A DNA stretch of 64,000 nucleotides, from the NCBI GenBank assembly GCA_007922225.1, contig ML680038.1, positions 1,533,089 to 1,597,088 of the forward strand. The letters are read 5' to 3'. A program made the position numbers and the translations under genes. Source of the stretch: Emydura subglobosa. Taxonomy: Eukaryota > Chordata > Testudines > Chelidae. Positions 45,201 to 57,200 of the stretch are shown here, piece after piece (position 1 is the first letter of the stretch; each line of letters opens with the position of its first letter). The notes beneath the pieces were generated by a model. It worked only from the letters and a program-made list of their open reading frames with translations, was not told where the DNA came from and ran no database searches.

Positions 45201-48200
45201 GCGACACCCTGAACGTCGTGGCGTCCGACCACCGGCCCTTCACCACCAAGCAGAAAGCCATGGGCAAGGAGGACTTCACCAAGATCCCCCACGGCGTCAG
45301 CGGCGTGCAGGACCGCATGAGCATCATCTGGGAGCGGGGCGTGGTAGGTGGCAGAGCCCACGGCGGCCGGGCCGGGCCGGGGCCCAGGACTTGGCCGGCA
45401 GACCTCCGGTGCTGCAGGGAGCCGGCGGGGAGGTACCAGTGAGGCCCAGATGCCTCGTGGGCGCGAGAGCCTGTGGCCAGACCCCAGCGTCCTGCCCCTT
45501 CCCCCTGACTGCCCCACTGCATGCGGGGTGGAGCTACACAGCTGCTGCGCTGCCCCCCAGAAGGGGCTGCATTTCAGTGGGGAGGTGACTTAGCTCTCTG
45601 GGGTTCCTGGCAGGGGAGGAGCTGTGTTACCAGTGGCGGGTGCGGAGCTTGCAGCTGGGGCCCGCCCCGCCCCACAAGGCAGCACCTGGCCTGCCCCGTG
45701 GGGCTGGGGGGAGTTGGGAGGAGCCCTGTGGTAGGGCACCCCCCAGAGGGTGGGGGGGCAACTGCGGCTTCCTCTCCCAGTCACTGGTGTGATGGGGCAG
45801 GACAGCCACGTGGGGGGGGGCACCCCACCTTATGGCATAACCCGGTTAATTTAGCCACCCCCGCCCTTAGCCAGGTCCTAGGGCTCCGGGCGTGATCGTC
45901 TGCAAGGCCGTTTGCCAGCGAATGCCTCCCACAGGAACCTCCTCAGCCGGTGTCCCGGTCACCAGACCACGACCGTGTCCCGACAGCCAGGCGGTGGGGA
46001 GCTGGGGCAGCTCTGACCTGGGCTGTGGCCTGGAGTCAGGGTCCTTTTGGGCCCGGTTTATGTAGTTCGCTTGGGTCCCGCGTAGCTGCACCTCCAGCGA
46101 CGTTTGCTGCAGACGGGCGTTTTCCCCAGTCCTAGCCCGGCAGAGACGTGGGCAGAGGCCGCCCAGGTAATGGCAGCGCGGCAGGAAAGGGCTGGGATTT
46201 CACCGCCAGCGCCATGCGTCTCTGCGTCCCTGCCAGGCAGAGGCTCTCGCACGGTTTCCTGTGACCACCCTGAGCTGGGTTTCTTTGTCAGGCGGCGGCG
46301 GCAGGTCCCGGGAGGGCAGCGCTGCCTCGCCAGCCGCGTCTTACGCCGCCGGCCGCAGGGTCGCTGGGCTGTGAGGACGTGACGCCTGGCGCCTGCTGTC
46401 CTGCGGAGAGAGGCCCCAGACCTGAGCCGGGGAGGGGGGTGTCCCTGCCAGCACGCTGCACCCCTCGGGAGCCAGGAGCTCTCGGAACAGCCCCCCCCCC
46501 ACCGTCTCTGGCAGCAACGCCCGCACCCCCGGGCTGCGTCCCCGTCTGCCCCAGCCCGCCCGGAGGGGATGTGACGGCGCGCTCCCCACGCCCACTGTCT
46601 CAGCCCCCCGTTGTGTTCGCAGGTCGGGGGTAAGATGGACGAGAACCGCTTTGTAGCCGTGACCAGCTCGAACGCGGCCAAGATCTACAACCTGTACCCG
46701 CGCAAGGGCCGCATCATCCCCGGGGCCGACGCCGACGTCGTGGTCTGGGACCCCGAAGCCACCAGGTGCGCCCGGGGCTCCGAAGCAGGAGGGGGTGGCA
46801 CCCGCGTCCCGGTGCCGGGAGGTGCCAGACAGCCCCAGAACAGGCCCTGGCTGGTGGGTGGGGTGGGGGGCAGCGATCCGTGTCCCAGTGCCGGCAGGTC
46901 TGCCCCATCTCCAGCCCTGCGCTGCACTGTTGGCTGTTTGCACAGGGCCGCCCCAGTGCGGTGTGACCCTCCTGTCCGGGGAGGGCTGTACCCAGCACGC
47001 TCACTGTGCCCCTCCCGGCCCCCCAGGACCATCTCTGCCAGCACCCAGGTGCAGGGGGGAGACGTCAACCTGTACGAGAACATGCGCTGCCACGGGGTAC
47101 CGCTGGTCACCATCAGCCGCGGGCGCGTGGTCTACGAGAACGGCGTCTTCATGTGCGCCGAGGGCACCGGCAAGTTCTACCCGCTCCGCTCCTTCTCCGA
47201 CTCCGTCTACAAGAAGCTCGTCCAGCGGGAGAAGGTAGGCCGGCGAGGCAGGGTGGGGCGTGCTGTGGTCTGCGATGCTGTGCATGGCTTCAGAGTTCTC
47301 CTTCCACCCCTGCGCGCCCGGCCGCCCCTGCACCTTCCCCGAGCGGACCAGGATCATGGCACAGGGCAGGGTGGCATGGTGTCCAAGGCTGGGATCCCGC
47401 CGCTGGTCCGGCGCCTGGCGGGTATAGGAAGCCGTTCCCCACTCCTGTCGGGGCTGTGCATGGCAGCGTGGGCTGGCGCTGCGTGGAGGTGGCAGCGACC
47501 CACACTGAGCAGAGCAGCCTGCTCCGGTGCCCGGCTGGGGCAGGTTTCCTCTGCCCGCAGGGAGGAGACGATCCATGAGCGTACGGGTTCCCCTGAGCCA
47601 GCGGACAGGTGAGGGGCTGGCACGTCTCGGGGCACAGTGGAGACGGGCAGCGCCCAGGGGACAGGACAGGGAGAAGCCCCGCGGGGCCTGGCCAGCCAGC
47701 ACTTACCACCAGCCGCTCCTGGGATGGGGCAGATGGGCAGAGGTTCCAGCCGGGGCACTGGACGGGGAGAGCATGAATCATGCGGCAGGGTTTCCCACAA
47801 TACGCTGCCCACGCTTCCTGCAAGGCCGTGGGCCTGCAGGTGGGGCCCTACCCACGGTGCCCTGTGCAGTCACCGTGACAGCGGGCACCTGTGCAGTCAC
47901 AAGCGTGTGACACGCACGAGGGCAGCTGGCAGCCGGCGCTGCATCTCACACCCTGGGCTGGCACAGCTGGGGCACGGAGCCAAGCCACTGCAGTGGAGAG
48001 CACCCTTCACCCGGTGGGGCTTCGCCCTCTGCACCCACGCAGCCCGGCTCCCCTCTGCGCCAGGCCAGGCCGGCTCCCCACGCGTAGCATCTTGGCAGAG
48101 AGAGCCGGGCAGGGGGCTCTGCCCCAGCAGGGACGGGTGACAGAAAGGAGCCCAGCTGGCAGGCCCCTCCCAGGCCCCACCCATTGGCGGTGGCAAAAGG

Positions 48201-51200
48201 GGCTGCACTCACAGCAGAGGGGAGCACTCCTGTCCTCCCCGCCTGCTGGGGTCAGCGGTGAAATGCCAGCCACGTTGGCATCTGTGCCATTAGGCTTCCG
48301 AGCCAACACCGGCCGCACGGCTGCGGGGCGACTGTCTGACTCACCGGCCGCGCTGCCTGGCTTTGGGCCGCTTCCCTCTGCCACCGCAAGGCCGGAGACG
48401 GAGCCAGTGTGCGAGCGGTTGGGGCCGGAGAACAGGATGCGGCTGGCACAGAGGCGCGCCAGCCGCCCGCTGCCATGAGCTGGCCCTGTGTGGTGCCCGC
48501 AGGGGAGGCCAGTGCAGGGGCCAGGGCCAGGCCGGCAGATAGACGGGCTCCTGGGCATAGCCCCAGGGCGGCTGGGGAAATCACGCTGCAATGTGGGCGT
48601 GTGTCTCTGCGCACACAGGCAGGTGGGCAACTGAATGGCCCCCTGTACTGGGGGCAACTGGCACCAGGGGGGAACATAAAAACGGCCATCCTGGGTCAGA
48701 CCAAGGGTCCATCTAGGCCAGTGTCTTGTCTGCCGACAGCAGCCAGTGCCAGGGGCTTCCGAGGGAACGAACAGAACAGGTGATCGTCGAGTGAGCCACC
48801 CCGTCACCCACTTCCAGTGTCTGGCACGCAGCAATCTCTGCCTCGCCTGGCTGCTAGCCATGGATGGATGGATCCTCCATGAACTTAGCTAGTTCTTCTT
48901 TGAACCCGTTATGGTCTTGGCCTTCACTACATCCTCTGGCAAGGAGTTCCACAGGTTGACTGTGCATTGTGTGAAGAAATACTTCCCTTTGTTCGTTTTA
49001 AACCTGCTGCCTAGTAATTTCATTGGGTGACCCCTAGCTCTTGTGTCATGAGATGGAGTAAATGACACTGCCGGATGACTTTCTGCACACCCGGCATGAT
49101 TTGATAGACTCGGTCATGTCCCCCTTAGTCGCCTCTTTTCCAAGCTGATCAGACCCAGTCTTATTAATGGAAGATTTTCCAGACCCCGAACCACATTAGT
49201 TGCCCTTTTCTGTACCTTTTCAAGTTCCAGTACATCGTTTCTGAGCTGGGGTGACCAGCTCTGCATGCAGTGTTCAAGGTGTGGGCGTCCCATGGATGTA
49301 TAAAGAGGCAATAGGATATTTTGTGTCCCGTTATCTGTCCAGCAGTCTGTTGGCTTTTGTGACTGCGCTGCCCACTGAGTGGATGATTTCTGAGAACTAT
49401 CCACTGACGCCGAGATCTTTCTGGCGTGGGAACAGCTAGTTTAGACCCATGGTTTCGTGTGCACGACTGGATGATGTTTTCCAGCGTGCATCACTTTGCA
49501 TTTCCCAGCACTGCATTCCATCTGCCAGTGTCTTGCCCAGCCCCGGTGCTGTGAGGTCCCGCAGTAGCTCTCCGCAGTCTGTGCTGGGCTTGTACCCTCT
49601 GGCACAGAGGCAGGCTGGGGCTGTGAGGGAAGCGGCGTTGATGGGAGGGGGATCGAGGACTTGAGGGGAGGGTTGTTGGCTGGGGTGGGGGAGGCGGAGG
49701 AGATGTTGACTGGACCAGACCAGACCGGAGGAGCTGCGTGGCTCAGCATGGTAGTCAGGGCAGCAGCGAGGAAGGAGCGCAGAGACTGGGACAAGGGACC
49801 AGCTCCGGGAAGGAGGCAGCGGAAGAGCTGGGGCCGTGCTGTCTGGGGGGGTCTCAGCTCAGCTCCCTCCCCGCTGACAGGGGCCTGTCTTCTCTGGAGA
49901 AGTGGCTTGGACCTGCCGTGCGGCTGGGGCGGGTTATGCCCCGTCCTGTGTATGAGGAGTCGAGGGGCCGCGCTCTGTCGGCCTGTCGCGGGGCGGGGTG
50001 CTGGGCCGGGTGCCAGTCTCTTGGTTCTGGGTGCTGGTCCCTGGGGAGGGATGGGCAAAGGGAAGGCTCCTGCCTGTTGTCGCGTCTGAGCCCAGATCCC
50101 CTCGCTTGGCTAGGAAAGCCCCGGCTCCTCGAACGGCTCCCCCACTAGGGGCCAGGGGCTCATTTCACCCAGAACAATCCCGGCCCCGGCGTGAGTTCAG
50201 ACAGTCATCGATCCCAAGGCAGGAAGGGACCAATGTGAACGTCTAGCCGGACCCCCTGTATCGCAGCGGCCAGAGAACTGCCCACAATAATCCCCAGAGC
50301 CGATCTTCTAGAAAAGCCTCCAGCCTGGATTGAAACATTGTCAGTGATGGAGAATCCTCCACCCCCTTCAGTGGCTTGTTCCCGTGGTTATTTACTCTCA
50401 CCTTGTTTCAGTCTGATTTTGTCTAGCTTCAACGTCCAGCCATTGCATGTGTTAGACCTGTCTGTGCAAATATTTGTTCCTGTGGAGGTACTTACAGACT
50501 GGGATCAAGTCACTCTTTTTAACCTCCTCTTTGTTCAGCTAAAAAACTGAGCGCCTGGAGTCTGTCACTATCCTGGAGTCTGTCTAATCTTTTAATCGTT
50601 CTCATGGCTCTTCTCTGAACCCCTCCAAATTACCAACATCCGCCTCGAACCGTGGGCCCCAGGACATGGCATTCTAGCCACAGCCACACCACTCCCGAAT
50701 ACGGAGTAGAAGAGCCTCTCCACTCCTGATTCCAGAATCCCAGTGTTTGCTTGTCCCCAGTTTATCAGGTAATCCACATCGCTCTGTATCAGTTCCCCGG
50801 CCTCTGCATCATTTATCACCCCCCCAACCCCCCAATGTTTGTGTCATTAGCAAACTTTGTCAGTGAGGATTTTATATTTTCTTTCAAATCATTAATAAAA
50901 TGTTAACTAGTGTAGGGCCAAGAACCGATCCTCGCAGGACCCCGCTAGAAAGGCATTCCTCAATGATCATTACATTGTGAGATCTATCAGTTAGCCAGCT
51001 TTGAAGCCATTTACTGTGCACCGTGCTTCTTTTCTATCATTCTCGTTTTTCATCGAAATATCGTGCGGTACCGTGTCAAATGCCTCAGAGAAATCCGAGA
51101 ATGTTACATCAAGACTTATCTTGGTCAGCCAAATTTGTAATCTCATCACAAATGTCTCAGGTTAGTTTGATGGGATCTATTTCCCATAACCCAGTATGTG

Positions 51201-54200
51201 ACGTAGCTGTGGGTGCCTGGTCCCCATCTCCGTGGAGCGTTTGAGAAGACGAGGGCAAATCCAATTGCCCAGACATTGAAACCTAGCAGCCGCCACCCCA
51301 GAGGGATACACGTGGATTTCCCCACCTCTCCGCAGTCAGGCTGAGCAGCAATCCCCAGCGGGGGAACAAAGGACGGGGCGGTGGGAGGCGGGGATCAGAG
51401 CTGGGCGCTGGAAGGAGTCAGGCTCTCACCTGGCATCTGACCAAGGAGATCAGGCAGGGACGGACAGAGCTTGAACCGAGGGGGTCACGACAGCTGGGCT
51501 GGGCGCTGGGGGTGGGCTGTGCTGTAAACTTCAGTTCTTTGGGCCACCCCCAGGCCTGCCTGTGCCGTGTGCCAGGTGACTAATAAACCCGCCTGACTAT
51601 GAGAGTGTCACTGCACCTGCTGGGCGAGGGACGCTGATCCCCGAGGAGCGGCCAAGTCTCCGTGGGACTCACTGAGCGGAGCTCACAGGGTGGAGCAGGG
51701 GGCTGCAGGCCCAGGGGTCCAGTCTAAGAGGTCGTGAAGCCAGGCGGCTTGCCCTGGAGGACAAGTGAGACCACTGAAGGGCTCCTCCCAGAGACTGTTC
51801 CAGAGCTGGGGCCGTAGCCCCAAACCTTTGGGTCCATGACAACACCCCGGAATGAGATTAGCCTCTTGCAAGTGGATCACATTGGTGACTCATGTTCAGT
51901 TTGTGACCACTGCAGCCCCCAGATCCTTTTCAGCACCGCTGCCACCTAGCCAGGTATTCCCCACTTTGTAACTGGACTTTCCCCTCCTAACTCCAGCGTG
52001 TTGCGCTTGTCGGTACTGAATTACAGCGTGTTGATTTCAGACCAGTTCTCCACTTCCTCAAGAGCCTTTTGAATTCTGATCTGTCCTCCAAAGTCCTGGC
52101 AACCCCGCCCCGCTTGGTGTCATCCGCACATTCTGTAAGCATGCTCTCCACTCCATTAGCCAAGTCATTCATGAAAATATTGAACCGCATCAGGCCCCGG
52201 CGGGACCCCGGCAGATACGAGCTCCCGGTTGGACAGCGAATCATTAACTACTTCTTGGTTTTGGTCTTTCAATTAGTTGTGCACCCGTCTTAAAATAATT
52301 CCGTCCAGACCGTATTTCCCTAGTTTGCTTATGAGAACGTCAGGTGCGACCGTGTGAAAAGCCTGACTGAAATCAAGATCGCTCACGTCTAGTGTGTTCC
52401 ACCAGGCCAAGAACTGTGTCAGAGAAGGCAGGTAGGCTGGTCTGGCATGATTCGGTCTTGACAGATCCATGCTGGCTGTTCCTTGTAACCCTACCATCCT
52501 CCAGGTGCTCACGTAGGGATTCATAATTCGTTCAGTGTCTTTCCAGGTGTCAGAGTTAGGCTGCCTGCTCTGTAATTTCCTGGGTCCTCTTTGTTCCCCT
52601 TTTGGAAGCCAGGTCCTGTGTCTGCCCCTCTCCCGTCCTCTGGGACCTCTCGAAGATAATTGCTAACGGTTCCAGGATTGTTTCAGCTAGTTCCTTAAGT
52701 GGATTTCATCAGGCCCTGCTGCCCTGAATCCCTCTAACTTACCTAAATATCCCGTGACTCGTTCATTCCCTGTTGCAGCTGTGTTCCCTGCCCCGGTTGT
52801 TAGCGTTAATTGTGCTGGGTATCTGCTCATCGTTAACCTTTTTAGCGAAGCCGGAATTAAAACAGGCATTCCACACCTCCGCCTTCCTTCAGCTTCCTCT
52901 TGCTCCTCGTATCTATAGACCCGCTCTTGCTGCCTTTTCTGCCCCTTCCTAGCCGGAGTGACACTCCAGCGGTGCCTTCGCCTTTCCGATTTGCTCCGTA
53001 CACGGTGGTGCTACGCATCTGTTCCTCCTTGGCAATACGTCCATGTTTCCGTTTGTGAAGGGTTCCCCACTCGCCCCCTGCCCCCCGCGGTTTCACTGGA
53101 CTTGTGCCAGGGAGGCGGCATCCCCTCGGCAGCAGGGGGCACCCCATTGCGGGCAGCGGTGTGACCATCCCCCTTAGACAGATGGGAGTTGAAGGCCTGG
53201 AGCAGGGAGGGACCTGCCCAAGGCCACGGAGCCAGGGTTGGCCCCCTGAGTTCTGGCTGCCCACCGGTGCTGTCTGCATGGTCCCTGCATGGCACAGGGG
53301 CATCGCTTCTCTGCATGGGGCTGCTCTAACGCCTTGCTGACTTGCTCACGGGGAGGGCCGGGGGGGGTGGGTGGCACTGGAGAGATGGGGCAGGGCGTGG
53401 AGCATGCCAGCGTGCTGCAGGCCTTAGGGGGACGCCCTCAGCGCCCCAGCTCTCAGCGGCTAGGAAATCCCCACTGCTTTTGGGTGGGGCTCGTCTGCCC
53501 ACAGCTCCGGGCATCACTTCACCTCTGCCTTCAGGGCCCTGTCCAGAGCCTGCTCCTGCCGGAGACGCAGCTGCCAGCCTGGGCCCGACGGCGCCCCTGG
53601 GCCAGGACATGGCGCCAGGGTGCGGCTCTGCCGACGGGCGTTGCGGTGCTGAGCCCTGCCCATGGTCCCTTCAGTGACCTGAGAAACCCCAGCTGAGCTG
53701 TCCCACTGCACCGACCCCGGACAGACCCAGTCACAGCCCAGCCCAGCCCTGCTCATCCAGGCTCCCCAGCCTGGTACCCCACCGCCCCAGGGCAGAATCT
53801 GTCCCTATGGGGCAACGCCCCTTGGGTTGCTGTCTGCCATCCCCCAGGGCCAGCCACAGCGGGTAATGGAGGATGCAGGTGGGCAGTATCTGGCTGGGGG
53901 GTTCAGGTGATGTAGGGTCAAGGCGGGGAGAGGCCGGCTGGGGGGCTTGGGCAGCGTGGGGGCGGGGCGGGGCCGGCTAGGGGTTCAGGCCCCGCTCCCG
54001 GAGCTCTGCTCTGACCGTGCGGCCGGGCGCTCATGGGTGTTTCTTTTCTCCCTCCACTAGAGTTTAAAGCTTAGGGGCGTGGAGCGCACCCCCTACCTGG
54101 GGGACGTGGCTGTGGTGGTGCATGCTGGGAAAAAAGAGACGGGGACTCCACTGGCAGATACCCCCACCCGACCTGCCACTCGCCACGGGGGCATGAGGGA

Positions 54201-57200
54201 CCTTCACGAGTCCGGCTTCAGCCTATCTGGTAAGAGCAGGGCCAGAGTGTGCGGCTAGCGCCCCTGGGGGGGCCCAGCGAGAGCGCCGCCCCCATGGCTG
54301 AGCGAGGGGGGCGCCGGCTGGCCGAGAGCAGGGCAGGGCCGGGGCATGTGGGTCTCCCGCTGGTGCCCAGCCCCGACGGGCTCTGCCGCCCGGCTGCCGG
54401 CGGGTCGGTGCCTGTGTCGACCAGGCAGAGGGAGGCCACGTGTCAGCGTCACAGACGGCCGCCCGGCAGACCCCCAGGAGCCACGTAAGGCTAGTGGCGG
54501 GCGGGCCGCCCCTAGTCCAGGCTGCTCCGGCAGGCTCTCCGCACCAGCACCAACTCCCTGCTCTGCCAGCCAGCGAGTGGCCATGTGGTTGAGCCGCTCC
54601 CGGCTGCCCTCTACGCCAAGCGCCCTGCCTAGCCGGACACGGCCCTGACCGCCCCGTCCATGCGCTGCAAGCGCTACCAAGGTCATGCAGATCTCAGGCC
54701 TGCTGCACGGATGGGGAAACTGAGGCGGCGTGTTCCTTTGTACTGTGGTAGCGCCCGGTGGTCCCAATCAGGACCTGGACGCTGCAGACACGCCCCTGCC
54801 CTTCAGAGCCTCTGGGTAGCCCCTGAGATCAGCCCAGCTGCTCTTGGCAGAGCAGGGAACGGAAGCCAGGAGTCCTGGCTCCCAGCCCTCATTCTGTGCC
54901 AGCAGGGCCCAGCCGCCCGTTCCGTGTCCTGGTTCCCGGGGCAGAGGCTGGCAGGCTGGGGGTTGTGGGGCGGAGCCCCAGCAAAGCGAGCACTGGGTGG
55001 TCGGCGTTACTGTCTGGTTAGGATACACATTGCCACAGGACAGCTGGGCCCAGGATCGGGGCCCCAGGCGTTCGATCTAGAGAGCTGTTCGGGTGAAAGG
55101 GCACGGGCAGTGCGTGAGGCGCCGCACCTGTGGGTCGTGACTCAGAGACACTTGAACAATTACCTGCAGAAACAAAAATACCCTTAAAGGGGACGTCTGG
55201 GTCCGAAAGTGAGAGCTGTGCTCCCGGGCCCTGGCCAAGCCGATGGGATCGGTTACAAATGATGGCAGTGAGAGGTGAAGTAAAGCGGCTGCCACTGGGC
55301 TGAAAGAGAAACCGGCGTTCCTTCGCTGAGCTGAGCTGGGCAAAGGAGCTGAGGAAAGGGCAAAGCTGCTCAGCTGAGGGAAGAAGCCTGCCCGAGAGAG
55401 AAGGAAGCTGCCGCACTTCAACTCTGAGTCCTGGGGGAGCAGAAGCCCTTGCCCCTGTCTGGAGTGCAGCATCAGAGCGGGGACAGATCTGCTCAGGCCA
55501 GAAAGAGTCTGAAGGGGTGGGGGGCTTTTTGGCCACCTTTGAATGTCTGTGTGATATTTACAAGGTTCCTGAGGGCCAGCGGACGCCTCTCTTGTTAACC
55601 AAATTGACTGGAGAGGCCAGAGAGGTATTCAGTGCAATGGGGGTGGAAGAGGCTTTGCATTGCGTATTTATGGAAAACTATTGCAATGATTCAGGGTCAC
55701 GCCTGAATCTTACAGACGGAAATTTAGAAACCTCAGAATGATTTTACCTGTGTGGAGGGTGCTCAGACATTGTTGGGTTATGCAAAGAAGTGGGTTCTGG
55801 GGGGAAAGCGTCTGGTAACTTGGATACGCTGCTAGATTTCATTAGCCTGGAGCAATTGTAAAAGAGAGCTCCTGAAGATACCCAGGCTGCAGTGGCCAAT
55901 AGGGAACCTGATTCAGTTTTAAAGGCTGCAGAAATCACTTCTGCATATAAAGAGAATAGAAACCCTGAAAAGTGTGAGCCGCCAGGGAAAAATCAGCACC
56001 CTGCACCCCAGGTTAAAAGAGAGGCCGGGTTTGGGTAAGATGAGCCCAGCTTTGTGAGGAAGTCTCATGCTCCCAACTGCTCTGCTGAGTCAATGGGGTT
56101 GGTTCCCAGCTGGTGCGAATTGGCCGTAGCTCTGTTGCCTTGGGCCGGCTACGGGCCTGGCCATATGTTACAGCGATCATTGCTGGAATCCTGCGTTCAG
56201 TTCTGGTGTCCACAATTTAAGGAAGATGTTGATAAATTGGAGGGGTTCAGAGAAGAGCCGCGAGAATGATTAAAGGATTAGAAAACCTGCCTTATAATGA
56301 GAGACGCCAGGAGCTCGATCTTTTTAGCTTAACAAAGAGAAGAGACGGGGTGAGTTCATCCGTCTGTAAGTACCTCCTTGGGGAAACAAACATTTCGTAA
56401 TGGGCTCTTCAGCCTAGCAGAGACAGGTCTAACAAGATGCAACAGCTGGAAATTGAAGCTAGACAAACTCGGACTGGAAATAAGGGGTAAACCTTTAGCA
56501 GGGAGAGTAATGAACTGTGGGACCAGTTTCCCAAGGGTCGTGGTGGATTCGCCATCACTGGCCATGTTTGAATCAAGATTGTAACGATCTGCTCTAGGAG
56601 TTACTTTGGGGAGTTCTCTGGCCTGTGCCATACAGCGGCTCAGACTGGATGATCTCTGGCCGTGGGATCTCAGAATCTACGAATCACTTGCCTACTTCCG
56701 TGTGAGTCCCACTTGTGTACAGCCAAGGGTCTGTGAGCCCTTTTTGCCACAGTCATGCACAGGTAGCTCGTTTTGAGGTGATTTTTCTGTGATGATCCCT
56801 AAATTCTTCTCTGGCCACGTTTGCACTGGAGTTGGTGGTGCAAATGAGTACGGACTAGCCCGTCCCCCCGCTACACGCTGTTCTTAGCGATCAGAGCTAG
56901 CACAGGTGCATCTGGAACCACAGAACCAGTGGGTCAAAAGGGACCGCAAGGGTCGTCCAGTCTAACCTCTGCCCAGACACAGGAGTTGTTGTGTCTGAAC
57001 CGCCCACGACAGTTGGCTACCAGCCTGCTTTGGAAAAATCGCTGGAGGATGGAGGATCCTTCCATCCAGCAAAGGAGCTTCCACAGCCTCCCAAGGCGTC
57101 TGTTCCATTGTCCTGCTGTTCTTAGTTAGGAAGCTGTTCCTCAGATTTAATCTAAATCTGCTGTGCTGCAGTGTGAACGCACTGCCTCTTGTCCTGCCCT

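Noticed and set aside
43570..45522. 650-codon open frame on the minus strand
   Set aside because: It runs antisense across DPYSL5 exons and introns in GC-rich DNA, is rich in Pro, Gly, Ala and Arg, and has no domain. A composition shadow.
46611..47612. 333-codon open frame as an independent gene
   Set aside because: It is DPYSL5 coding exons 9 and 10 plus the in-frame intron between them and read-through after the donor; reported instead as a finding about that intron.
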